A DNA stretch of 5,774 bases from Thiomonas sp. (GTDB lineage Bacteria > Pseudomonadota > Gammaproteobacteria > Burkholderiales > Burkholderiaceae_C), in NCBI GenBank assembly GCA_028706735.1, contig JAQTVS010000196.1:1-5774 (forward strand), given 5' to 3'. Every line of letters starts with the position of its first letter. Position 1 is the first letter of the stretch. A program made the position numbers and the translations under genes. The notes beneath the pieces are model-generated. The model was not told the origin of the DNA. It saw only the letters and a list, made by a program, of their open reading frames with translations, and ran no database searches. Below, piece by piece: positions 1 through 5,542 of this stretch.

Positions 1-310
1 GGTGCGCCATGCCCGGGCGCAGCGCTACGGCCTGCTGCGCGACTGGTTTCATGGCAGCGACGATGCCTCATTGGAAGACGCCGACCAGCCGCGCCTGCAG
101 TCTGTCACCCTCTCCGCCGAGGCAGCCGCCGTGGGGCAGATGCTGCGCGCCGTGAGCCGCGACGGCGCGCGGGTGACGCAGGTGCGGCGCAGCGATGGGC
201 AGGTGCTCAAACCCGCCCCCACGCTGCAACTGCGCGAAGGCGATACCGTGGTGCTCTCCGGCCTGCCCGATGCGCTGGCCGTTGCGGAAGAGGCGCTGCT
301 GCGCGGGTGA
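1..310 (+). CDS. CPA2/KefB-type cation:proton antiporter, C-terminal RCK domain (5' partial)
   Basis: Only the last roughly 100 residues are present; the frame is open to the left edge, so the GTG at base 2 need not be a real start. The visible piece has a basic-aromatic linker (R-Y-G-L-L-R-D-W-F-H-G), an acidic stretch, then L-Q-S-V-T-L, G-Q-M-L, V-T-Q-V-R-R-S-D-G and L-R-E-G-D-T-V-V-L-S-G, ending in A-E-E-A-L-L-R-G. This is the pattern of the RCK_C (TrkA-C) domain at the end of betaproteobacterial KefB-like monovalent cation:proton antiporters. In that family an inner-membrane exchanger domain is followed by cytoplasmic nucleotide-binding RCK_N and regulatory RCK_C domains. The membrane and RCK_N parts lie outside the window, so ion specificity cannot be told. 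It ends 60 bases before ruvB on the same strand. A different RCK_C-bearing transporter is the main alternative. Confidence 0.8.
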   Translation, partial: VRHARAQRYGLLRDWFHGSDDASLEDADQPRLQSVTLSAEAAAVGQMLRAVSRDGARVTQVRRSDGQVLKPAPTLQLREGDTVVLSGLPDALAVAEEALLRG

Positions 311-370
311 GCGGGGTTTGCCTGCGTTGCTTTATGCTGTGCGCATTCCCAGTTCTTCTCCGCTCCTGCC

Positions 371-1429
371 GTGCCCATTCAACCTGATGCCTTTGCTCCC
401 GGCCCGGCGCGGCTGATCGACGCCGCGCCCGTGTCGCCGCAGGAAACTGTGGTGGAGCGCGCGCTGCGCCCCCAGCAGCTCGACGATTATGTCGGCCAGG
501 TGCGGGTGCGCGAGCAGCTCGACATCTTCATCGGCGCCGCGCGCAAGCGTGCCGAGGCGCTGGACCATGTCCTGCTGTTTGGCCCGCCCGGGCTGGGCAA
601 GACCACGCTGGCGCACATCGTGGCGCGGGAAATGGGGGTGAACTTGCGCTCCACTTCCGGCCCGGTGCTCGAACGCGCAGGGGATTTGGCGGCCCTGCTC
701 ACGAATCTGGAACGCAACGATGTGCTGTTCATCGACGAGATCCACCGCCTCTCGCCCGTGGTCGAGGAGATTCTTTACCCGGCGCTGGAGGACTATCAGA
801 TCGACATCCTCATCGGCGAAGGGCCGGGCGCGCGCAGCGTCAAGATCGACCTGCAGCCTTTCACTCTGGTGGGCGCCACCACCCGCGCTGGCATGCTGAC
901 CAATCCGCTGCGCGACCGTTTCGGCATCGTCGCGCGGCTGGAGTTTTATACCGCGGAAGAACTCACCCGCATCGTGCTGCGCTCTGCGGGATTGCTTGGC
1001 GCCGTGATCGAACAAGAGGGCGCTCTGGAGATTGCCCGCCGCGCCCGCGGCACACCGCGTATTGCCAACCGCCTGCTGCGCCGCGTGCGCGACTATGCCG
1101 AGATGAAAACTTCGGGCGAAATCACCGCGCCGGTGGCCGATGCCGCGCTGAGGATGCTCGACGTCGATCCGCTGGGCTTTGACGTGATGGACCGCAAGCT
1201 GCTCGAAGCCGTGGTGCATCGCTTCGATGGCGGGCCGGTGGGGCTGGACAATCTGGCCGCGGCCATTGGCGAAGAGCGCGACACCATCGAAGACGTGATC
1301 GAGCCCTACCTCATCCAGCAGGGCTATCTGCAACGCACCCCGCGCGGGCGCATCGCCACCGCGGCCACCTACGCACATCTCGGCCTGGCAGCGCCGCAGC
1401 GCCCGGGCGGTGACCTGTTCGGCGGCTGA
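371..1429 (+). CDS. ruvB: RuvB, Holliday junction branch-migration ATPase
   Basis: RuvB is the hexameric AAA+ motor of the cytoplasmic RuvABC complex. It pumps DNA through Holliday junctions bound by RuvA before RuvC cuts them. The 352-residue length is normal for the family. Visible motifs are Walker A G-P-P-G-L-G-K-T (residues 71-78), Walker B D-E-I-H (122-125), sensor 1/arginine-finger region G-A-T-T-R-A-G (168-174), L-R-D-R-F-G (180-185), sensor 2 R-G-T-P-R-I-A-N-R (226-234), and the C-terminal winged-helix segment with F-D-G-G-P-V-G-L-D (285-293) and Y-L-Q-R-T-P-R-G-R (319-327). The start is GTG at 371. No in-frame alternative was seen nearby, family conservation begins around residue 25, and no clear Shine-Dalgarno precedes it. 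The gene upstream is a transporter, so ruvA and ruvC are not immediately upstream as in a classic ruvCAB order. It converges with a minus-strand gene across 12 bases. Confidence 0.98.
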   Translation: MPIQPDAFAPGPARLIDAAPVSPQETVVERALRPQQLDDYVGQVRVREQLDIFIGAARKRAEALDHVLLFGPPGLGKTTLAHIVAREMGVNLRSTSGPVLERAGDLAALLTNLERNDVLFIDEIHRLSPVVEEILYPALEDYQIDILIGEGPGARSVKIDLQPFTLVGATTRAGMLTNPLRDRFGIVARLEFYTAEELTRIVLRSAGLLGAVIEQEGALEIARRARGTPRIANRLLRRVRDYAEMKTSGEITAPVADAALRMLDVDPLGFDVMDRKLLEAVVHRFDGGPVGLDNLAAAIGEERDTIEDVIEPYLIQQGYLQRTPRGRIATAATYAHLGLAAPQRPGGDLFGG

Positions 1430-1441
1430 GAGCCAGCGGGT

Positions 1442-2731
1442 TCAATACGCCAGATAGCCGTTCGGCGCGCTGGCGTTGGCGCCCTCAATCCCCGTGGCGA
1501 TCGAGCGGCCGTAGAAGAACGGAAGACCCAGATCGACAAAGCCCGCAATGGCGGCCGTTCCACCCAGTGCGGGAAGCGCGGTGTTTTGCGTCTGGAACAT
1601 GTCTTGCGCATTGCCGATCACGAGGCTCTGCACCGGGCCAAAGGAGGCATCCGCCAACTGCAGGCTGGCCGCCAGGCTGAAGGATTGGGTTGGGCAGTAA
1701 AAACTTGCAGCCTGCGAGCAGGTCGGCACGCCGCTCAAGTCCAGGTAATAGCCATTCGAGCCGCTGTCGACGAAGCCCGACATGGCCTTGCCGTTGAGCG
1801 TCAGAGCCAGGTTTCCGGCGGCATCCAGCGGGTAAAGCTGCGCGTCGCTCAGGGTGTTGTTGGCTTGCGTGTTGATGCCGAAGATCAGCGCTCCGTTTGC
1901 GCTGGGCGCGCCAAGGGGCAACGGCACGCCAGGCAGGGCGAGGATGCTGCCGTTGTTGTCCGTGGCGAATGCCGCGATGGGGTTGATGCCTTGCAGCGAG
2001 GTGGGCGCCGTGGCCGCAGTGCAACCACTGCTGCTGCAGGAGTAATACACCCCTGTGCTGGCGCTTCGAGCGCAGGCGCTGCCGCAGTCATACTTCAAAT
2101 TGCTGACGCCCAGAATGCCGTTGGCAATGCCGTAAAAATTGCTGGCGAAGTCCACCCCGCCCTGGCTGCTGCAACTGCTGGGCGCGGCGGGCAGCGTGGC
2201 GTCGTCCATCAGTTGGATCGGGATCGCGGTCGTCGTGGCTTCGCCCCCCATCTGCACGCTGGCCTGCCGCATGCTGCCCCAGGCGTAGCCCGAGGCGAAT
2301 TGGGCGCAAGCGGCCAGCGTGCTGCTGCCGCTGGAAATTTTGGGCAGAGCACTCAGCAGGGTGCTGTCGAGCGCGGCGGAGAACAGCCGCAGCCCTGCCG
2401 ATCCGGTGTCCACCAGCACGTCCGGGATGGATTGGCAGGGACTGCCGCCAGGCGCGCAGACCGTGACGGTGACATAGGGTGTGTTCGCCGTCAGCGTGTT
2501 GGTGGTGTTGGTGGTGTTGCTGCTGATCTGGCGGATGCTGACCGGGACGACGTTGGCGCCCGTGACAACGGGAACGCTTGGCACGTTCACCGCGCCAGGA
2601 CTGTCAGCTGGCGTCGTTGTGCTGCTCGTGCCGCCGCCTCCGCATGCGCCGAGAAGCAGTGCCGCACCGAGAGCCATCGTGACGGAAAGGCGGTGAAACG
2701 GACGGAGGCGTTGTTCTGGCGGTATCGTCAT
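1442..2731 (-). CDS. DUF3443 family lipoprotein, pepsin-like aspartic protease candidate (paralog 1)
   Basis: This is a 429-residue predicted lipoprotein. An upstream in-frame ATG at 2779 would add 16 residues, but it puts the lipobox cysteine at 46 and makes an unusually long signal. From the ATG at 2731 the cysteine is residue 30 (L-L-G-A-C), after a basic segment and a hydrophobic core, so I chose that start; neither start has a clear Shine-Dalgarno. A G/S/T/P-rich tether follows the cysteine. Then come V-D-T-G-S-A-G-L (Asp108), Y-A-W-G-S-M (Tyr149) with V-Q-M-G-G, N-G-I-L-G-V, L-I-F-G-I-N-T, V-D-S-G-S-N-G-Y (Asp322), and L-G-L-P-F-F-Y-G-R near the C-terminus. DUF3443 has no function I can name. 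The ordered motifs match bilobal pepsins, so an exported aspartic protease or a non-catalytic relative is my inference. Ten cysteines after the lipobox match those of the neighbour upstream, a clear paralog. It is the last gene of the set and converges on ruvB. Confidence 0.9.
   Translation of the reverse strand: MTIPPEQRLRPFHRLSVTMALGAALLLGACGGGGTSSTTTPADSPGAVNVPSVPVVTGANVVPVSIRQISSNTTNTTNTLTANTPYVTVTVCAPGGSPCQSIPDVLVDTGSAGLRLFSAALDSTLLSALPKISSGSSTLAACAQFASGYAWGSMRQASVQMGGEATTTAIPIQLMDDATLPAAPSSCSSQGGVDFASNFYGIANGILGVSNLKYDCGSACARSASTGVYYSCSSSGCTAATAPTSLQGINPIAAFATDNNGSILALPGVPLPLGAPSANGALIFGINTQANNTLSDAQLYPLDAAGNLALTLNGKAMSGFVDSGSNGYYLDLSGVPTCSQAASFYCPTQSFSLAASLQLADASFGPVQSLVIGNAQDMFQTQNTALPALGGTAAIAGFVDLGLPFFYGRSIATGIEGANASAPNGYLAY
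2498..2524. repeat. Three-unit 9-base tandem repeat inside the DUF3443 gene
   Basis: The unit gttggtggt occurs twice in a row (2498-2506 and 2507-2515), and a third, degenerate copy gttgctgct follows. It encodes the S-N-T-T-N-T-T-N-T run just before the first core strand of paralog 1. The paralog has only S-N-Q-A-S at this place, so slippage has probably lengthened a surface linker without shifting the frame. Confidence 0.6.
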
Positions 2732-2807
2732 AGGTTCAGGCAAAACAAAGCAGAGGTTCGATTTCCCCAAAAAGGACATTTGAAACGGGTTTGATGACGG
2801 TTTCTAT

Positions 2808-4067
2808 TCAGAACGCCCAGTAGCCGTCGGGTGCACTGGGGATGCTGCCTTCGAGCCCTGTGGCAATGGAGCGGCCATAGAAAAAGGGCAGGCCGAGATC
2901 GGCGAACTGAGCGATGGCGGCGGCGCCGCCGAGCGCTGGCAGGGCGGTGAACTGTTGGTCGAACATGGTCTGCGCGTTGCCGATGACGAGGGTTTGTGCG
3001 CTGGAGGCGCCGCTGAGCTGAACGGTGAGCGGGACCGGGCTGCTGGGGCAGTACCAGCTCGATGCGGCGCTGGGTGTGCAGCGGGTGACGCTGGGGGCGA
3101 GGTCGAGAAAGTAGCCGTTGGAGCCGCTGTCGATGAAGCCGCGGCCCGCGACGCCGTCGATGACGCCGCTGATGTAGGCGTCCTGCCCGATGGGGAAGAT
3201 TTCAGCGCCCGCGGGCAGCGCGTTGTTGGACTGCGTGCCGATGCCGAACACCAGGGTGCCGCTGGCGCTGGCGGCGCCTCCGGGCGGCACGACGGGCAGG
3301 GTGAGGATGCTGCCGTTGTTGTCCACGGCAAACGCAGAAATGGGGTTCGTGCCCTGTTGCGAGAGTTCGGCGCTGGCCTGGGCGCAGGCGCCGTTGGCGC
3401 AGCTGTAATACATCGCGGGGCGGTTTGCCGCCGGGGTGGCCGCGGTGCAGCCATTGCCGCAGTCGTGGATGAAATTGCTGATGCCCAGAATGCCATTGGC
3501 CACCGGGGCGAAGCGGGTGGCGAAGTCTGTGCCCTGCGCTGCGCAGGTGGACGGCGCGGCGGGCAGGGCGGGGTCGTTCATGAACTGGATGGGGATGGGC
3601 GTCGCGGTGGCTTCACCGCCGATCTGCACCGTGGCCAGGTGCATGCTGCCCCAGGCATAGCCAGAGGCAAACTGGGCGCAGGCAGCCAGCGTGCCATTGC
3701 CTGAAGGAATGCCGGGAAGGTTGAGCGCCACCTTGCTGGCGTAAAGCCGCAGCCCGGCCGAGCCGGTGTCCACCATCACGTCGGGAATGGTCTGGCAGTT
3801 GCCGCTGGCATCGCAGACTGTCACATTGACATAGGGTGTATTGGCAGTGATGGAGGCCTGATTGCTTTCGATCTGGCGAATGCTGATGGACACTACATTG
3901 CTGCCTGTTGCGGGGTTGGCTAGGGCGACAGATGAGATGGAGGCAGGCGGAGGGCTGCTTGCGCCACCGCCGCCGCAGCCGCTCAGCAGCAGGCCAGCCA
4001 GCGCAGCGGGCGCGGCCAGACGCATCAAACTGCGGCGCGTGCGCCAGGAGCGCAGTGTGAGGAACAT
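2808..4067 (-). CDS. DUF3443 family lipoprotein, pepsin-like aspartic protease candidate (paralog 2)
   Basis: This 419-residue protein is a paralog of the gene downstream. In the last 40 residues I count about 30 identities. The signal peptide has a strongly basic start (R-S-W-R-T-R-R-S-L-M-R, residues 6-16), a hydrophobic core and a lipobox L-L-S-G-C with Cys31, then a G/S/P-rich tether. Core landmarks in order are Y-V-N-V-T-V (79-84), V-D-T-G-S-A-G-L (Asp100), Y-A-W-G-S-M (Tyr137) plus V-Q-I-G-G, N-G-I-L-G-I (191-196), L-V-F-G-I-G-T (272-278), I-D-S-G-S-N-G-Y (Asp313) and L-G-L-P-F-F-Y-G-R (391-399). Both potential catalytic aspartates are present, 213 residues apart. I infer a lipid-anchored pepsin-like fold. 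Ten further cysteines suggest disulfides outside the cytoplasm. It starts 12 bases after the DUF2844 stop, so the two are almost surely co-transcribed. There is no clear Shine-Dalgarno; ATG at 4025 would leave a shorter signal and is less likely. Confidence 0.92.
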   Translation of the reverse strand: MFLTLRSWRTRRSLMRLAAPAALAGLLLSGCGGGGASSPPPASISSVALANPATGSNVVSISIRQIESNQASITANTPYVNVTVCDASGNCQTIPDVMVDTGSAGLRLYASKVALNLPGIPSGNGTLAACAQFASGYAWGSMHLATVQIGGEATATPIPIQFMNDPALPAAPSTCAAQGTDFATRFAPVANGILGISNFIHDCGNGCTAATPAANRPAMYYSCANGACAQASAELSQQGTNPISAFAVDNNGSILTLPVVPPGGAASASGTLVFGIGTQSNNALPAGAEIFPIGQDAYISGVIDGVAGRGFIDSGSNGYFLDLAPSVTRCTPSAASSWYCPSSPVPLTVQLSGASSAQTLVIGNAQTMFDQQFTALPALGGAAAIAQFADLGLPFFYGRSIATGLEGSIPSAPDGYWAF

Positions 4068-4079
4068 GGCGGCGTGACT

Positions 4080-4577
4080 TCAGGGCTGAAGGCTGGCGGG
4101 GTCAAACCCGGCGGGCACGAGCGAAGGCGCCCAGGCTACGCCGAGAAAGCCGCGCATGCGGCCCGCGCTGTGCACGATGATGTCGCTCCCCGCCACCTGC
4201 GAGACATTGAGTTGTTGTGTCTGCGTTTGGGCGGCGTGGACGTAGGGCGCGAAATAGCTGCCCAGCAGTTGTTGCAGATTCGGCTTGAACGGGCCCTTCC
4301 AGGTGATGGCAAACACGGTGCCCGCCGCATTGGCATATTCAGTGACCGTCACGCCCTGCGGTGTTTGCACGGTTTGCGATTGCACGGCCGGCGCATTGCT
4401 GCTTGCGGCCGCGCCAGATGCGGCCTGCGCCGCGACACGTTGCACCTGGCTGACAGGCTTGCCGTCCTGGGCCGCGTCAGACAGCGGTTGGCCCAGCCCG
4501 GCCTGGGCCGACATGCTGCTCAGCAGCAACATGAGCCCCGCAAGCGGCAGAAAAAAGCGAATATTCGAAACAGGCAT
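4080..4577 (-). CDS. DUF2844 family secreted protein
   Basis: This 165-residue protein has a typical Sec signal peptide: a short basic start, a hydrophobic core at residues 8-20, and a likely cut after S-A-Q-A (26/27). The mature protein starts G-L-G and has a variable A/Q/S-rich stretch (about 40-68). The conserved part follows: T-P-Q-G-V-T-V-T-E-Y (72-81), A-G-T-V-F-A-I-T-W-K-G-P (85-96), L-Q-Q-L-L-G-S-Y-F (101-109), S-D-I-I-V-H-S-A-G-R-M-R-G-F (131-144) and L-V-P-A-G-F (153-158). These match my memory of the DUF2844 family, which in Burkholderiales is often found beside DUF3443. No function is known to me. It contains no cysteine, unlike its neighbours, and no catalytic motif is obvious. 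It is the first gene of a tight minus-strand set with two DUF3443 genes, so a role as partner, substrate or regulator of those proteins is plausible but unproven. I found no convincing -35/-10 pair upstream. Confidence 0.88.
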   Translation of the reverse strand: MPVSNIRFFLPLAGLMLLLSSMSAQAGLGQPLSDAAQDGKPVSQVQRVAAQAASGAAASSNAPAVQSQTVQTPQGVTVTEYANAAGTVFAITWKGPFKPNLQQLLGSYFAPYVHAAQTQTQQLNVSQVAGSDIIVHSAGRMRGFLGVAWAPSLVPAGFDPASLQP

Positions 4578-4597
4578 GACGCATGGGCGCAGAGAAA

Positions 4598-4634
4598 GCG
4601 CATCGAAGTTGAGCCGTGAAGTCTAGCGATGCGC
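4598..4634. promoter_or_regulatory. 8-base perfect inverted repeat upstream of the DUF2844 gene
   Basis: Arms gcgcatcg (4598-4605) and cgatgcgc (4627-4634) are perfect reverse complements, separated by 21 bases. They lie about 20-57 bases upstream of the DUF2844 start, inside the only gap that could hold the promoter of the cluster. It could be a protein-binding operator (arm centres about 29 bases apart, close to three helical turns) or an mRNA leader hairpin. A chance match is quite possible in GC-rich DNA. Confidence 0.3.
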
Positions 4635-4670
4635 AGCGCGGAGCGGGCTCGATCTGAAACGATGTGACAC

Positions 4671-4687
4671 AAAAGGACCGGCGTCCT
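4671..4687 (-). terminator. Short intrinsic-terminator-like hairpin after the phosphatase gene
   Basis: On the minus strand, starting five bases past the phosphatase stop codon, AGGAC-GCCG-GTCCT forms a 5-bp stem with a 4-base loop, and the RNA runs straight into UUUUGUG. The stem is short, so termination would be partial. Its position fits a boundary between the phosphatase gene and the DUF2844-led cluster. Confidence 0.45.
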
Positions 4688-4692
4688 GCGGA

Positions 4693-5343
4693 TTACTCCA
4701 CACCTTCGTTCAGGCTGCGGTCGAGATGCGCGGTATCGCCCCAGCCGACCAGAGTGAGCTGGCCTTGGGCGTAGAGCAGGCGGTTGAGTGCGGCGTTGCG
4801 CAGCTCGAAACTGCGCGGCGCGTGCAATTCCTGCCCCGTGGCGGCGCGGTAGAACGCGTCGAGCACGCCGCCATGCACCGCGACCACGATGAGTTGGCCG
4901 GGATGGTATGCGGCGATTTGTCGCAGGGCGTTCTGCGCGCGTGCGGCGAAATCGCGCAGCGTTTCTCCGCCCGGGGCGGCAAAGTCAGGGTCGCGGTGGC
5001 GCCAGCGCGCGCAGAGTTCGGGGTGCAGTGGCTCCAGCGCGGCAAAGCTGTGGCCTTCAAACTGGCCGAAGCAGCGCTCGCGCAGGGCGGGGTTGCGCAC
5101 GACGGACAGGCCGTGCGGCGCGGCAATGGCTTCGGCGGTCTGCCAGGCGCGCTGCAAGTCGCTGGCATACACCGCATCGATGGCTTCGTCGGCCAGCGCC
5201 TGGGCGGCGCGTTGCGCCTGCTCCAGCCCGCGTGCGTTCAGGGGAATATCGGTATGGCCCTGAATCCGCGCGGCGGCGTTCCATTCGGTCTCGCCGTGGC
5301 GGATGGCGATGATGCGGGTTGGTTCAGGCTGGCTGTCTGGCAT
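4693..5343 (-). CDS. Histidine phosphatase family protein (phosphoglycerate mutase-like)
   Basis: This is a 216-residue cytoplasmic enzyme of the histidine phosphatase superfamily (His_Phos_1). The phospho-acceptor motif is I-R-H-G-E-T-E-W-N (residues 14-22, His16 catalytic). Q-G-H-T-D-I-P-L-N (28-36), Y-A-S-D-L-Q-R-A (59-66, Arg65), L-R-E-R-C-F-G-Q-F-E-G-H (87-98, Glu89 the likely acid) and the second histidine in V-A-V-H-G-G-V (154-160, His157) follow. All core residues are present, so it should be active as a phosphatase; the substrate cannot be read from the sequence. Such genes are often labelled GpmB- or CobC-like without proof. The frame stays open upstream to an ATG at 5484, but the extra 47 residues would be encoded largely by the tandem intergenic repeat and lie before the conserved fold, so I start at the ATG at 5343. 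No clear Shine-Dalgarno is seen. No cobalamin genes are nearby. Confidence 0.93.
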   Translation of the reverse strand: MPDSQPEPTRIIAIRHGETEWNAAARIQGHTDIPLNARGLEQAQRAAQALADEAIDAVYASDLQRAWQTAEAIAAPHGLSVVRNPALRERCFGQFEGHSFAALEPLHPELCARWRHRDPDFAAPGGETLRDFAARAQNALRQIAAYHPGQLIVVAVHGGVLDAFYRAATGQELHAPRSFELRNAALNRLLYAQGQLTLVGWGDTAHLDRSLNEGVE

Positions 5344-5377
5344 GGTGCGCGCATTGTGCCGCAGCCTCTCGTGCTCC

Positions 5378-5460
5378 TGAGAAAACGCCGGGCCGCCCCA
5401 AGTTTTCTCATCCCCCTCGGGGGGCCTGACGCGAACGCGGCAGGTCTGGGGGCGCTCTCC
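5378..5460. repeat. Intergenic tandem repeat, copy 1 (83-base unit)
   Basis: First of two adjacent units that differ at one base (c at 5441, t at 5524) over about 86 aligned bases. Within the unit, tgagaaaac (5378-5386) pairs perfectly with gttttctca (5402-5410) around a 15-base GC-rich loop. Next, ccccc (5412-5416) pairs with ggggg (5420-5424), and a CGC-gaac-GCG element lies at 5430-5439. Several hairpins in one short intergenic unit resemble REP/BIME-type elements of GC-rich proteobacteria. A role as mRNA 3' stabiliser or bidirectional terminator is possible. Confidence 0.9.
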
Positions 5461-5542
5461 TGAGAAAACGCCGGGCCGCCCCAAGTTTTCTCATCCCCCT
5501 CGGGGGGCCTGACGCGAACGCGGTAGGTCTGGGGGCGCTCTC
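5461..5542. repeat. Intergenic tandem repeat, copy 2 (83-base unit, one base short)
   Basis: Second unit, with the same hairpins shifted by 83 bases (arms at 5461-5469 and 5485-5493). It stops matching at 5543, inside the stop codon of the membrane fusion gene, so that gene's last two bases on the plus strand (5541-5542) belong to the repeat. With copy 1 it fills nearly the whole 197-base gap between the two minus-strand genes. Confidence 0.9.

Noticed and set aside
333..338. A tatgct -10-like box before ruvB
   Set aside because: No -35-like hexamer stands 16-18 bases upstream, and a 4 of 6 match alone is not evidence for a promoter.
332..1378. Long open frame antisense to ruvB (348 residues)
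   Set aside because: It lies fully opposite a strongly conserved ruvB, its translation is rich in H, R, Q and A with no recognisable motif, and such frames are common opposite GC-rich genes.
1430..1441. Bidirectional terminator between ruvB and DUF3443
   Set aside because: The gap is only 12 bases and forms no stem with a T tract.
2732..2779. Upstream ATG at 2779 for DUF3443 paralog 1
   Set aside because: It would place the lipobox cysteine at residue 46, with a hydrophobic and cysteine-containing segment before the real signal; the start at 2731 gives a normal lipoprotein signal. Neither has an SD, so some doubt remains.
1586..2794. Plus-strand open frame of 402 residues opposite DUF3443 paralog 1
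   Set aside because: The minus-strand frame has a lipobox, paralogy and ordered motifs. The plus frame is A/G/R-rich, and the similar shadow at 2955-3704 opposite paralog 2 follows simply from the paralogy of the real genes.
5344..5484. 47-residue N-terminal extension of the histidine phosphatase
   Set aside because: Most of it would be encoded by the tandem intergenic repeat, and the conserved fold begins only a few residues before R-H-G-E after the ATG at 5343.
5374..5542. CRISPR array
   Set aside because: Only two directly abutting 83-base units with no spacers and no cas genes; this is a tandem duplication.
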